64,000 nucleotides of DNA from Apostichopus japonicus (lineage: Eukaryota; Echinodermata; Holothuroidea; Aspidochirotida; Stichopodidae): assembly GCF_037975245.1 (NCBI RefSeq), contig NC_092566.1, positions 3,908,001 to 3,972,000 of the forward strand, read 5' to 3'. The translations under genes were made by a program, and so were the position numbers. A model generated the notes under the pieces. It did not search any database. It had not been told where the DNA came from and saw only the letters and a program-made list of their open reading frames with translations. Of this stretch, positions 12,590 through 26,168 are shown one piece after another. Each line of letters begins with the position of its first letter. Position 1 is the stretch's first letter.

Positions 12590-14258
12590 AGTGTCGTTTA
12601 CAAAACGTTTTAGTTGTAACACATTTCACTAGAGGAAGCCTACTTAGTTATTATTTTGGTTTTAGACTTTTCAAGATTTTGCTAACAAGATTAAGAAAAG
12701 CAAGAAAAAACTTCAAGTATTACCTTAAATTACAAAAGAGACTCAGACTACTGTACCAATTTCTTTATAAAATTGACAGCAAGCACTCCTGTAGTGTAAA
12801 TTGTACATTAAAATGTTAAGTTCAATATAAAGAAAAGACCATCAAATAAAGTATCCTATTGCCAGCAGTATAGTAAAGAGAAGTTAAACCTCAGACTACT
12901 GTACTGTACTGTAGGTTGATTAAAGTATATGGTACGTCACATTCCCTACAAGAGGTCTACATTAGGTCACCATATATCAGCAGAAGACTGTATCCTACTG
13001 GGCAACTTCAGAAATTTGGGCCAATTTGGCAAAAATAATTAAACTCAACTTTACCAATTATGTAACTATGCATGACCTGTATATTACTCATCTTAGGAGA
13101 TTCCACAGCCTTCGAATACATTATTAAGGAAGACGTTCATTGGTTGAATGAGGTTCTACTGTAAAATTTCAAAAATCAAAGTTGTCTTTCAGACTTTTTG
13201 TGACCTTTTCTGAAAGACATGCAGTTTGGCTTTGTTTTCAATGTTTTGAGATATGTTGGTCATGCATGTCCCTTATAGTAGAACATAATGGAGCAGAGTT
13301 CCATAGACTCTTCAAAAAACAGTATACTGTACATCATGGAAACAGACAGTTATTCCAAATTGATGGGCAGACAGACAAATCTGGATAATTGCTTCGCTAA
13401 CTTTCCTCTCTATCAGTACAGTAAATCTGAAGCTACGATCATACAGCACACAGTCTTTAATATCCCATCATGCATTGCAGTTATTCAGCGGGAATGTACT
13501 GTCAAAAGGAAATTATGCTGCTGACAGAGGAAGGAAGGGGGAGACAATGAAGTCACTGAAGTCAAGGCTGGATGTCATTAACAGCCAGTTATTAATTGAG
13601 CCTACTGTTAAATATATATAGATACGGCAGAATGTAGGCAGCCTATACCTGCAACACGCAAAATGTGGCCTTGTAATCATTTAAAGAAACTCGGGAAAGG
13701 TAATTACAAGGGACTATACAGACGGCAGAAATTATCGACACTATTAACAGTGTAGCAAACTTCAAGAAAAGATTTTATGAGGAGCTGCTTTTTTCCAAGG
13801 AACTTCGCTGCAGAAAGACTTTAAAACAGACTATACCTTTAGGAGTGAATTGCAATATAGACTAAGTGCAAAAAATTTGCAAAAAAAAAAGGAAAAGTTT
13901 TCCACATTTTTGTTTGCATTCATGAGATTAATATGGGAAAATGTCTAGACAATGCCTATGAGAAAAACTACAATCTTAAGTTTCTAGTTTTCAACTTTAA
14001 TTTCCTCTTTTCACACCAATCCAAATTTGCATTCAGCTCATTGAAGATACTGTATATGTAAACAAAAATGTCACAACAGAAAAGTAATCTAGAAAGTGAT
14101 CTAGAATTCTAGATGTTCAGTTAGTAAGTCAAATCATAAATAAATATCAAACTGTAAGTAATAATAATACTTCCAGCAGCAGAATAACCAGACTGGGCCT
14201 TATTAGAATATTTGTGCACCTCCTTATTGAGACCACAATATCTGGGGTTAAAAATTGT
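12590..14258. other. Non-coding stretch, nothing recognised
   Basis: May be 3' untranslated or downstream DNA of the putative - strand gene that ends at 14259. Several TACTGTA/TACAGTA words occur (for example CTACTGTACTGTACTGTAGG at 12896). No coding signal. Confidence 0.45.
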
Positions 14259-14361
14259 TCAAACCACAATGAAATTCAGGCCAAGAAAATTCATGTCATT
14301 CCTGATGTTACCACATCCAACCAAGTTCACTACTTTGGTGTTCAAGGACATTACAACAGCC
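14259..14361 (-). CDS. Unrecognised small membrane protein, possible terminal exon
   Basis: On the - strand the acceptor CTCTTATCGTTGTTCAG ends above 14361. In the phase left by the 15.8-kb exon the frame continues for 33 codons (KAVVMSLNTKVVNLVG and on) to TGA at 14261-14259. With the two upstream exons this makes a protein of about 101 residues. A weaker possibility is splicing at GTG|GTAACA inside this exon, with more exons further left. The exon is AT-rich, has no recognisable domain, and I see no clear polyadenylation signal nearby. It is the least certain of the three. Confidence 0.28.
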
Positions 14362-15772
14362 CTGAACAACGATAAGAGCTCTACCGCCAGATGTGGCTGC
14401 CGGAATTATAGATACTGCCCTAGAAGTTTTTTTGTCTTCGAAAAACTTTCACATAACTATAAAAAGCAAAGATACCTTGGAGAAATGTTCATGAATGTTT
14501 GCAGACTTGGTTCATTAGCTACTCAAAACATGGAAGCAAAAAAAACACCTCTTTAAATAATGACATGCCAATGTTCATTTTATTCAAGTTTGTTAGTTCC
14601 TTCCCAAGGCTAACACATTTTTTATTAACAGCAAGTTAATAGATTGTTAAAAATCTGCTTCCTGAGTTTTAGATCAGAAAAATTGTATCGACTGGAAAAG
14701 AGGATGCATGGCGGTAATAATAGCTGAGCGTTCTCATAATATGACTCACTGGGAATAAAGAGCTAGGGAAGTAGAAAGGATTCATGCACCCAACAGGATG
14801 TAAGCTGTCTGGTTACGGTCAGTAGAGGATGCTTTGACATAAGGAGCGGGAGTCGGAGCGGGTATTCAATCAACTATATAGCGTAAAAACAGACGCTGAG
14901 TGGAAAACAGTCGCACAGCGGAAATTCAGTTACAAGAAACTTTATAAAATAGCGATCATCATCTACCCATTTTTTCCCAAGGAGAACATTGATCAGTTTT
15001 ATACCCATATTTCATTGGTGTCCTTCTTATTTGCCCATCTCCATACTACCCCCCACCCCCACAATTGTCATCTACTGTACCATTTCAGGTAAGCAAGGTT
15101 ATTTATGTCAGTATCATAGCCTCTACATGTGATGACAAAAAGAGGCTATATAGGGTAATATAGGGAACAATAATATTGATGAAAGTTTGTATGTTTGGCT
15201 TTGTGAATATATATTCAATATTGCTCCCAATATAGCAGTCCTACTGGAAATGCTACAAATCCTATACACAAAACTGCTACAGTATATATATACAGATTTG
15301 CTGTGATGTAGTACTTTACCTATTTTTATCTCGCAGGTTTGCTATGCGACAGCAGATAAATTATTGCCCGGAATAACTACTAATCTGGTATCGCATAGAA
15401 ACACAAGGTAAAAATTGATGAATTGCTACATACACTATTAAATAGTTTTTTAATGAATTTTTGAAAAGAAAAGAAAAGACGTATCAAACCTGCTACACAG
15501 AAAAAAAAAAGTTCACTCTTTCAAATGAAAGCATCTGAGAATTACTTTTATTTTCCTGAAAGAGGCAAATTTTTGTCCAATGCAGTCAAAGTCTGGATAA
15601 TATCAGACTATCCACTAATTAATGGTAGTAGATGTCTACTATCATTACCATGGTTACAGATTTCCACTTAAATGATGCTTGCGATCCAGACAAAACCATG
15701 GCGGAACAATGAAACAACTTGAGTTGACTTTGTAACACTCCCTGAACCATAGATCAACAACGCATCACTTAC

Positions 15773-15848
15773 TTTACAAATATTTGTTCTAAGATATCTA
15801 ACAAGATATTGAGGCCATGTTCTAGTGATAATATAACCTGGCTGATTT
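15773..15848 (-). CDS. Unrecognised small membrane protein, putative second exon
   Basis: On the - strand the acceptor TTTGTTGTTCAG is preceded by a pyrimidine-rich tract and ends just above 15848. The donor AAA|GTAAGT is just below 15773. The 76 nt enter in phase 1 from the 16.1-kb exon and stay open, giving EISQVILSLEHGLNILLDIL followed by EQIFV. This looks like an amphipathic or hydrophobic helix. The perfect GTAAGT donor and the phase match with the upstream exon support it. A longer overlapping open frame on the same strand (15668-15898) reads through both splice sites and is probably accidental. Confidence 0.45.
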
Positions 15849-16090
15849 CTGAACAACAAAGAGCAAATTTGACTACAATTCACCCACTCCTTTTCCATTA
15901 TTGTTTAAATTTGCAACAAACCCATGATTAAAGGTGATAAATAGTTTCTTAGTAATTACAGAACAGCCCAGTAAATATTGATACATGACAAATAACATAC
16001 TATGCCCAAAAACAAAAAAAAATGGTGATGACAAATCAACAAAATTAATGCAAATTAATCTCTAGCTTGTAAGGATTAAATTAGACTTAC

Positions 16091-16217
16091 CTTCCACAAT
16101 AGGAGACTGAGTATGGATAAAAAGTATAAAATATCCCAATAAGATATAAGTTTGTCCGATTAAAAATCCATTCCAAGTTTGGGAGACACCTGATCTCCAC
16201 CAGTTTGCCTTGGCCAT
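16091..16217 (-). CDS. Unrecognised small membrane protein, putative first coding exon
   Basis: Reading the - strand, an ATG at 16217 has a purine at -3, G at +4 and an in-frame TAG three codons upstream. It opens 42 codons ending at a perfect donor GAAG|GTAAGT after 16091 (phase 1). The peptide begins MAKANWWRSGVSQTWNGFLI. A strongly hydrophobic segment follows (about residues 18-35, containing YILLGYFILFI), which would be one membrane span with a basic N-terminal side. I do not recognise the family. A possible acceptor CTACAG at 16245-16246 suggests the exon may start at 16244 with about 27 nt of 5' UTR. The open frame is short, so the call rests on start context, donor quality and the hydrophobic segment. 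Confidence 0.5.
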
Positions 16218-16249
16218 AGCGTTCTATCAATTAAAAGGATTCCCCTGTA

Positions 16250-19200
16250 GAGTATTTTCTCCTCACATATTGCCATTAGATTTTACAATTCATTTGGCTT
16301 AGATGGCCTGCAGCAGTACGTATGTAGATCCAAATTAGAAATCCCAAAATGGTTGAGTCCTGCCAAAACAATAAAGAAAGAACAAATGAAATAAACATAA
16401 GGATTAATGATTTCAGTTCGCTTTTTTTTGGCCCCCACTTCCATACTTTACCTATAGAGTCTTTTTCATTTATCTCTCATAATGAGACATTCCTTTTTGA
16501 GTAGTTGAGATGAAAATGTTTGATAAATGCATACTTGGAACCTGAAGTAGGCTATAGGTTTGGCTCACGACATGGTAAAATTATAGAATACTGTACCCTG
16601 GCGAAACATAAGTCCCTGATGCAGACAGCTTCATCGTCACAAGTACACACAATGCCCACGCAGTACATGAAGATTAATGACAGGAGCCAGTGTAGCCACT
16701 CTCAGGGATACCTTTGGACGCAAGTCTCTTTTTGAAACTATTTTAACATTGAACTTGCATAAGATTGGTGGGGTCAATGATGGGTCGTTCTCGTTATGAT
16801 TGCAAGGGTATTTGAGAAAGTATCCAACACCAGACAAACCTTTGAAAATATTTTCAAATATTTTAGAATATCCGACGTATGCCACTCGATTTGAGGGCAA
16901 GGTTTCGCATGGCGGGTTATTTTATAATTGCTCTCATGCCACCCACTAATTAATAATTATCAATGCATTATTCTCTAGTTACTCTCTTCCTTGTGGAGGT
17001 CATCAAAAAGCTCTTTCTACTTTATCCTCAGAATGTGTCAAATCATTTTGCTGCGTGTTTGCAACTTTGCAGTCTTGGCAAGGAATGAGCAAATATAATT
17101 CCAGTTTTTATTCAAGTTTGTATTTCTTGTTTATCCCTCTTTTTCTTCTCACATTCCCTTTTTTTTTGTGAGGATCCTGAGAATCAGCTCACTTTTCTAC
17201 CCACTTCATGAATGAACATATTCCATCAGGGTTGCACAATTTTTAAATCTTCTACCAAGTCCCATGTTAACCTAGGCCCCTAGCCTAAATGAGTGACTGG
17301 TCCACCTTAGAATTACATAACACTTTGATAATGTGTTTGTAATGTTCAAAGAAAATGAGCAAACATATCCCTCTCAATGGCATTAATGGTACTTCATACT
17401 TACTACCCACTTAAAGAAATTCGTGACAATTCCCACTGTAATATGTCGGGTACACGAAAAATATAACCGCATGAAAGTGCAGACGGTAGTCATAAAGCGT
17501 TGTGGTTTACAACACAACCGGTGTTTAAGCAACACCTCTCACAGTGAGATCCGGCCAAAATGATAACGAACTCACGCTGTGCATAGATAGAGTAAGTAAC
17601 AGGCCAATGTCACATTAGGTGAAGGAGAATGTTGACTACACTAGTCATTAGAACTAAGCTAAACCTATTACTTGTGGAAATTTCACTATTCAGAAGTCTT
17701 AGATGTCTGCATAACGTTGCAGTTTAACATTTTGCCAATGTTATATATTACATGCGGAGGTGTAAAAGGTAGTAAGCCAAATGACAATCCCGTTACAGTA
17801 GTACTACTTAACACCCATAGTAAGCTTATGTCAGAAAATAATCAATTGGACTTACCGTAGGCTATATGCAACAGACATCTACAAGTCAATTTTCCTTTTC
17901 TTGGTATAAGTTCAAATCACGATCCAAAGGCATAGTAAATTTAACTATAGTGGTGGCGAGGATGTCTTCCTTTTGGCTGACAGCTTACAGAAAAGCGGCA
18001 AATGGAAACAATTGCCCACTTCCAAAGCTAACCTAGTAGAAGAAGCCTGCCCACACACACACCACGTACGAACGTGATGAACCGCGATACAGAACGTACA
18101 GTGCAGCAGTGGTCTTCAGTACAGCCGCTCTGTACTGTATCATGTTATGTGGTAACGATTAGTTCAGAAAGTTGCGGTTTCATTTCAAGGCTTCCCAAGT
18201 TCACAACAAACTTTAGAGTTTAACTTTAGTAGTCATGCGCCATCTATTTTTACACAGTCAAAGACTTTTGGACATATCTTTGACCCAAAGAATACAAACC
18301 TAGTCTTCATTTTCTAATATCAGCCTGATCGAACATTTCAAGACTTATGATGGGCAATGATATTTCTTGGCCTAAGAAAAGTCAATAATTGTACGTTATT
18401 TTGAACAGTAAAAGATTGCATTTCTTGTACATGAAAAATGTTTGCAACTGAAGATAAGTTGAAAATTTTAAAATAGCAAATATATTTGGCTAAAATGGGA
18501 TCTCAGGATTACGTTGTAAATAAACAAATATTTGTCTGCACCGGGTTTACAATATCCGTGATGCAGTGTGGTGATATTGTCGGTTGGTAGGAAAACCAGA
18601 GACTATAGGATCATTTACATGTGTGTTTTTTCTACTTTGTTTTTAGATGAACTATCCAACTACTTAACCACTGCGTGGGATGTATCTATATTATATGAAT
18701 GAACATGAATCTATTGCGATTTAAATAATAAATTCACCATTACGAGTAAATTTCCAATCATATTTATTTTTCAGGGACTTTCTGCCAAACAAATCGTATT
18801 GTCAAAAATCTTATTGTTTGCACTATAATGAATGACACAGGGAGCTTCTAATAAGTGTATGACGGACAGATAGCAGGCGAGGCTTGAGAATGATTGTAAT
18901 TTAGCCAGGAGCCAAACAGGCCACTATACAAGCACGTTATTTTAGCAGTCTTAATGTTGTTATAGTACAAACTTCCCGTTTGTATTATCTAATAGGTTTT
19001 GTTTATTCTCAAACATACTTCAAAAGTTATGAAGCCTAAACTCATTATGCCTGACACTCTCTTTGATAAGTCAAATGGCCCCCAACTGAATGATCCAGCT
19101 AAATCGAGGTTGAAGCCTCTCCGCCCCCCCCCCCCCCTCCTTTCCCTGGCGCCACTTTTTCTTCATCATTATATTTTCCACTTCAGTTGACATAAGACGC

Positions 19201-19495
19201 TCATCTACCATAGCAAATCGCAGTTGCAAAATGTCTCTGCCCTTTTGAGAGCTAACTTTATCCAAACACCTTCTCCTTCCACCACAACCACTCCTTCCAA
19301 CTATGTCACACCCCACTCCATTCTGGCCGCTTCCCTTCCCCTCTCTCAAGTAATTTCTTATCTTGAAAATAATTGTCATTATTGCAATTTTGTCATGCAT
19401 GGTGTATATGTTTTGCGATCCACTTTTAGCCCATACAACAAGTTCAACAACTCAGATGTCCGCCCCCACTCCCCCATCAACCCCCTTGACACCTC

Positions 19496-19535
<40 letters not shown>

Positions 19536-22500
19536 AATGCACATAAATTTCTTTGTAAAGCACTAACTGAGATTACAAACCAACAGGACTTTCAATGGAA
19601 ACAAAACTTGTACAGCCATTTACAGGCCTAATCTTAAATGTGCCAAATAAATGTTCAATAGGAAAATAGACAATTTTTGTCTTTTGTGACAAACACAGCC
19701 GCAGAAATCTAACCAAAATCTAACCACATCTAACCACATCCCGATTTCCAGCGACACTGATAAATGAACGATTACCAAATAACCTCATCCAGGCATCCAC
19801 ACAGAAACACTTGTTAATGAGGAACTATACTTTCACTATTATGGTGGATATGGGAATGTTCGATATATTAATGATTACCAAAGAAAATGTGAGTTTTAAA
19901 GATATTATGGAATTGTAATAGTTTACTGTTGTTGTATTTCCATACGCATGGCCAAGCATTCGGTAGATTGAAAGTTCAACTCGGCTGTATTTTACTTCGG
20001 ACTGACTTTTCAATCTCTTCACGTTCAGACAAACGGGGTACTTTGACGTGCCGTCAAATGAGGTGATGGCGCTAAAGCGAAACGAATTGGCTTCACCGTG
20101 CAACGCGATTTTTGACGGGCATATAATATAGGCGAACGCGTATGGCTGGATGGAGGGAGCTAGCAAGGAACTTGGGAACAGGAAGCAAGGATCGTCGAGG
20201 GGAAGGGAAAGAGGGAGGGGAATGGGGAAGGGAAATCAAAGAGTACCATTCATGGCAACTCTTAAATAACTGTGTAAGTTACGTATGTTTAACAATTCTT
20301 CCGAGTATATTCCTACATTTGCCTTATAATGCCTCAGACTGGTTTGTCTGCCTTCAGTGTGACAACGGAATAACTGCAACTGGTCACGTAAACTGTAACG
20401 GATCACGCTGTCTGAGTTAGTCGTAGTCTCGGACATACCATTATACAGTATCTGGTCGATGGACTACTAGTACAACAAACAACAAACAAAGAACAAAAGC
20501 CGATCACATAACTTACCATATATGTTTCAGTCTTAGTTAATCGCAAGGGCTACGAACCACACCACCCCTTCCCAACCCACCCCTTAGACCATTTGAAACT
20601 TTGTCCATGTAACGACCGTGAATGAACACCGACTTCATATCAGCTGACTTCTACTTCGATAAGTGTTTTTTTCACAGAACAACGTTGCGGTGGACGTGCA
20701 ATTGTCGCATCCAACATAAAATGCTCTGACGAAAGTGTACCCTGCGCATCGAAAAACTTTTTCAAATTGTTGAAAGGACCCAAATTTGATATCAAGAAGA
20801 CACTAGTCTACCCCACATGACATTTCGAATCCACAATCAGTAATCCCCAAAATCACACAAGGCTTCGCCGCTCAGCACTATTTGGGCCCAACTCAACAGA
20901 CAATTGGGTTGAAAGGAATTTGGAACCTAATGAAGCGGGACTATTTTAATCCTGTTGTAAGCCTGACGCTCTTTATACGCTGCATCACGCACGTCTGAAC
21001 ATGTAGGCTATAGTAGGGAAGATTGACGATGTATAGGATAATACGCGTACAGAGAAAGCGAGAGGAACATTGCATGACACCAGCACGATGCACCACCGCC
21101 GGGGATATTGTTGTGGCTACCCGACAGGACTTCCGAAAGAACGGGGTAAGATGGTTGCGGCATGCTCGAGTCATATATGCATGTGGCCATCAGCAGGGAC
21201 ATATGGGTTCAGAGATTTCCTTACAAATACTGGGGTGTTTACAATACCAAATTCAACGAATTACAATAACACACTGTTAAAGTTAATAAACAATTATCGG
21301 ACGTCTTATTGAACTAATTTTATTATCGACATTATTAACAACAAAATGAATGAATTATGAATTAAAACTTATAATTAAATATTGAGTATTATTTTGAACG
21401 TTACGTTATATATATTGCATCCTCTATTATATTGCCCCTCTTGTTTCAGTTTACTAGGCCTATACCCTGGAATGTTAAACCATAATCTTCATACTATCGG
21501 TATAAATATAATATAATAATGTTCTGTTTAAGTTCGAAAACTCAAAATATGTAAATACGTCGCATATGGTAACTCAATGTCCTTCCAGGGTCCACCAGTT
21601 ACATGGGGCCAAGACAGGAATCCCGGATTAGCTGCCTATAAGTTTCAATGTAATAAATCGGATACTAGTTGCATTCAACTAACAAAATCATTCGTTTCCT
21701 TATTTATAAATATAGCTAACAGCAAGATTTTACTGTTACTCCCAATTAATAGCAATGCACCAATCCGATTGTAATTGCTTCAGTTGTAATATTAATATAT
21801 TAATTTCTTTACTCAATGCATTCCACTACTCCATTTAATCTGTTTATTCACGTCTGTAAGACGGTCATGTAAATACAAGTAGTATTTCAATATCGGAATA
21901 TGATCTCAGTAACATGTAAGTTTTAAATGGTGCTGATCTTATGCATGTTTTGGGAAATATTATACTTTGAGTTTTCTAGCAAGGTATATACGGTTTTCAT
22001 GCGTTTTCACACTTGATAGCAGGCGCTGGTTAAGTGGGTGTGGGCGTGGGTATACACCTTTCCTTACTTTTCAACCTCAGTAAAAATTTCATTCAATTTA
22101 ACAGTTGATTTTTTTTTTGGCACATCTATGCGTTTAGACCTGAATTATAGTCTTGATTTAGAAAATGGCCTCAAATTGCACCATTTAATGTCTAAAGTTT
22201 TATTTTTTCATGTTGGTCGTTGTTTTGTGCATGTTGGAAGGTGTTAACGATCCCAAACCAGTGACCCCTCCGTAATGATATGTTTGATCCGCCCGGAGCC
22301 GTATGGATTAGAGTTTCTCCATATAGTGAAGGAACTCAGAATGGATCATAGCTGTATATATGTATATATACGGTTCCGGGTATGGATATGTAAAGTGCGC
22401 CATCGTATTTCATACTCTACTTATGATATCTGTGCTCGAGTAGAACGGTCATTGAGTACGTCCTGTTGCCAAGGGGAATGGTTGGAGTCGAGTGGAGATG

Positions 22501-25339
22501 ACGAAAATGTCATTTGGCAATGATTCAAAGATGAAAGATGGGAGCGTTTAATTAAAATCATTTGATCACGAGCATTATGCCGTACCCATTTGAACATCAG
22601 CCTATAGCAAAGATTCTGGAAATTTCCAATTGTCTCTTTATAGTGAATAAATATGCCCAAACCCTCTGGACTTTTCCTGTCCCCCCCCCCCCGCCACACA
22701 ACATAAAAATAAATGCAATCCTTTGCAACCTTTATTGATGTTACCCGCGGAATGCCTATTGCTGGCCACTGCTAGTCACTATAGGCCCAATTGCAGCTAT
22801 TTTAGTAGGAAGAACCTACACGCATAAATTAAGGAGCCTGCATTAAGTCCACATCAAGGACCTCAATGAAAGCAAGCTTAACCACTGAGAAAACTCAAAT
22901 CCTGTTGCAATCGGCTTACAGTAACCTTCTAAAATATTCTTAAACTTAATTGACAGATAACAGAGGGATTAATTTTTGTTAGTACCCGCAAATGCTTAGA
23001 AATCATTGTGCCACGATGCATCATTGTTAGGATTTCTAACTTCTATTGAATTGATTCACGCATTACATACATATAGGCCTACGTATATAAAGTCTGTAAG
23101 GTGAACGGGTAAGCTTTCAACTTTTGCCAGACATAGCTTCTCCCAGTCACAGACCGTGTTTGATCCTTGAAATGCTGTGATCGTTGTTACTGTATAGTTT
23201 TGACACGCTACGTATCATAATCAGGATACCCAGCTGTACTAAAGAACACACGAATCGATCACTTACCACGGAATTTCATGGCAATGTTTTTCCATATTTT
23301 TTCCGTTCCTAATGGTTGTACTGACTAAGTAACCCCGATGTGTGATATAGCTCAGCCTTTTACAATTCAATTGGTTTACCCCTTAATTTTAGAGAGAAAA
23401 AGCGAGATTTGGTATCAAAGTTTGAAGCTACTATAAAGTCATACATAATGTGCCACCATAAGCCATTTCTTGCAACATTATACAATTTTTATAGCGTTAT
23501 GTTTTTACCCTGCCCACAGTCGATGAATACAATCGCGTGTAGAGCTAGAGACGCGTCGCATGTTCGTGTGGCTGGAAATTTCCATTAAAAGCTGCCAATT
23601 TAATAAATATATGCCTTTATAGAAGGAATATCATCAGTCTGTTCAAATGTTGTTAAATACATGTTATTGTTGCAATGTTTAAAAATAAAAATAATATTAT
23701 GACACAAAATTAGGACTTTTTATGAGAACAAAATGAATTGAAAATTATCGAATACGTTAAGGATGAAAGTCTGCCTGTACTCACTTATTCTTCTGGCAAA
23801 ATTGATTTGACTTTGATGTACAAAATTAACATGAAGGTCGATTGAGTGCTAGTGTTCAATAAGCATGCGGTTTTCTCCAGCAGGGTCACAATATTTTGGC
23901 GTATTTACGTAGTTCTGGTGGTGGAAACTTTACATTTAACCCTCAAATTTCGAAAGACAGGTAACTACATAATTGTTCAATTCTCTTGGAGAAATTTGTG
24001 AAGAAAGATACGCCATTCTTTCTGAGATAACATAAAATTTGCCTTTCTCGTTCGGAACACAGGACGAACTACCTGTAGCCTGTGTAGGCTGTAGCATTCT
24101 GCTGTTAGCCTTTTCAGGGTTAGTGTAGTGTTATTTTAATAGTTATGCTATAGCCTAGGCCTAATACTTACATGAGTAGGCCTGCGGTAACTTCAGCCTT
24201 TAAAAGACAACGGTAATGTCTGTCTCTTTGTCGTCGCTCTGTGGTTTAGATCGATCTTTCACCTATATAATTTTATGTAAGGTTTGATCAGATTTCACCA
24301 GAATGAGAACTTGAGATAGGCCTAGGCCTAGATCATGTTGTAGCTAGACTTGCCCTAGCATAGTAATAGTATTGTTAAACTAGGCCTAAGTTAGAGCCTA
24401 AACTATTTAAAGCCAGTTCTGTCCAAATGCATGAACTTCAAAGTTATACTCAAGGCCAGGAAGAAACTTTCCTAGCCTAGGTTTTTTTTTTTATACTGAC
24501 AGTGAGTGAAATACCTTACCTAATGAAAGTGCCGCAAATTACAAGAACTTTCATCGTCATCAGGTCACTTAATGACTAACAGTAAAGCCTAGCCATAGTT
24601 GTTGAGACTATAGGTCAAGTTCTAGTTAAAACTTCCATGTTTAAAAATAAAGGACTGATTAAATTGACTTTCAAACAAACAACTATCTTCAAGTCTTCAA
24701 GTAGATGTCAGGACTCCTAACACAGTACACAGAATGAGGTAACATGCAAAGTGATGGTATAGGGCCTAGCCTACTCATGGTTGCGTGAGTGACTATACTA
24801 CTAGTACTAGTAGAACCACAAATTATTGGTCTTCTTCTACTTCCACTGATTAGTCTACTATGTTTAAGTATCATTATCAGGCCAAGTGAATGAAAGAAGT
24901 AGCCTCTAGGTTAGGCAACTGTAACCTAGGCTAGTCTAGCACAAGCTGTTGTTACATGAAGGATTGTAAGGATAAGGCTTGTAATTAGGGGTGAACTAAT
25001 TAAGGGATCAAATAAGAAATTTTGATGAGAGCAACACTGCATGTCGTAGTTTGAACATATTTAATGATTTTCCCCAGATTTTAACAAACTTGAAATGTGT
25101 ACATATCTTGGAAACAGGTTTTCGAAGACTTTCAACAAATTTTGAATGAGATTATGACATACAACAAATGAACTGAATATAGGGCAAGTTGACCTGGTAT
25201 CTGTAGTACTTTAATAGAAAAACTTGCTAAAAAGCAGACTGCTTACCTATTGCACAAAGCCTGATTAGTTATATCAAACTAAGAGAGCCTAAATAATACT
25301 GAACAATCGGGTTGTAATTTTTTATATTCATGAGACTTA
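16250..25339. other. Long non-coding interval with weakly CpG-richer patches
   Basis: No gene could be supported. Patches at about 17440-17620, 18050-18130, 19990-20180 and 20640-21180 contain more CpG than the surroundings and might hold promoters of the - strand gene at 16 kb or of CCAR1. A possible non-coding first exon with donor CAG|GTAACT ends near 23961. These are guesses from composition only. A C-run near 19124-19137 and another at 22681-22692 are low complexity. Confidence 0.4.
19498..19533. repeat. (TA)n microsatellite
   Basis: Uninterrupted TA dinucleotides for about 36 bp. Open frames crossing it give Tyr-Ile runs and are not genes. Confidence 0.95.
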
Positions 25340-25741
25340 AGGCCCAGTCACACTACAGCGATAATTTATCGGAATACGGTCCGATTTTTCCGATTTTAGG
25401 CCGAAGATTGAGGTTTGTGGTAGTGAATGTAATGAATGCAGTGGAATATTCGAATACCTACTCCAAATCTGAGGGGTTCTGGAACGGACTACATTCTGAA
25501 GTGATGTCACATCGAAAAACGAAAATCGAAATAGAAATCGGATAGCTATCCGATAAAAGGAAACGGAGTCAATATCAAAAGTTAGGAGAGGGCCATTCTA
25601 CATCGGAATGGCTCAACAGATAGCAAATCAGGTCCTTTATCACTGTGGCTAGAAGACCCGAACGAAAAACAGGCTGTTTCGATTCCTCCGGGAAAATCGG
25701 ATAGTATTCCGTTAAAAAATCGGTATAGTGTGACCGGGCCT
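25340..25741. mobile_element. PIF/Harbinger-like MITE, 402 bp, TTA target duplication
   Basis: The terminal inverted repeats are long, about 50 bp with some mismatches. The left one begins AGGCCCAGTCACACTACAGC and the right one, read inward, begins AGGCCCGGTCACACTATACC. Both continue with a CGGAATAC...TCCGATTTT segment. The flanks are TTA on both sides (25337-25339 and 25742-25744). A 3-bp TTA duplication is characteristic of PIF/Harbinger and ISL2EU relatives. The interior is CpG-containing and rich in TCGGA and ATCGAAA motifs and has no transposase. Confidence 0.82.
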
Positions 25742-26168
25742 TTAGGGTCTAAAGTGAACACCAAGATGGAATGGATGGAGAAGTCTATATAATGAAAACA
25801 TTTCTTGATACATTGGTTGGTAGAATGATAAGAAAATTCACTGACTGGTGGTGATCTGTTGCTATGGATGTATTTGCTTTTAAGCTGTATGCAGGGAATG
25901 ATTTATTCAGAGTCTTTATGCAAAATGGTGAAGCTGCTGCACAAGTGCAAAGATGTATAGTAGTTTTTTTTTTATGCAGGAACCATAGAATTTTAATAGT
26001 GAGAAAATTCAGACACTTCAAACTGCTCCACCAGAGTTTTATGCAAAATTTTATTCCCTGGTACAGTGAACTATTCAGGTTATTTGGGTGGGTTTTCTTT
26101 GCAGCCAATTTTTTATTCAAAAGCTAGCAAACAACTGGTAAATTATATTTAAAAATATATGGATTTAA

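Noticed and set aside
14212-14556. 114-codon + strand frame
   Set aside because: Opposite to the putative - strand terminal exon, without domain or splice support. I could not exclude it fully.
15061-15110. CAG|GTAAGC donor-like site on the + strand
   Set aside because: No matching exon or acceptor on the left; isolated donor consensus occurs often by chance.
15668-15898. 76-codon - strand frame
   Set aside because: Reads through the better-supported 76-nt exon in a different frame; no domain.
19825-20166. 113-codon - strand frame with KIALHGE, like the GHMP-kinase KxxLHGE segment
   Set aside because: The similarity is seven residues only; no Gly-rich ATP motif follows and no exon partners were found.
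20142-20420. 92-codon + strand frame beginning MAGWRELARNLG in a CpG-richer patch
   Set aside because: The Gly/Glu/Lys-rich part comes from a GGGAAGGG-type purine tract; no domain and no downstream exon match.
25785-26127. Overlapping open frames of 87 and 111 codons on both strands
   Set aside because: No domain, no splice context, and opposite-strand overlap without codon bias; located between two MITEs.
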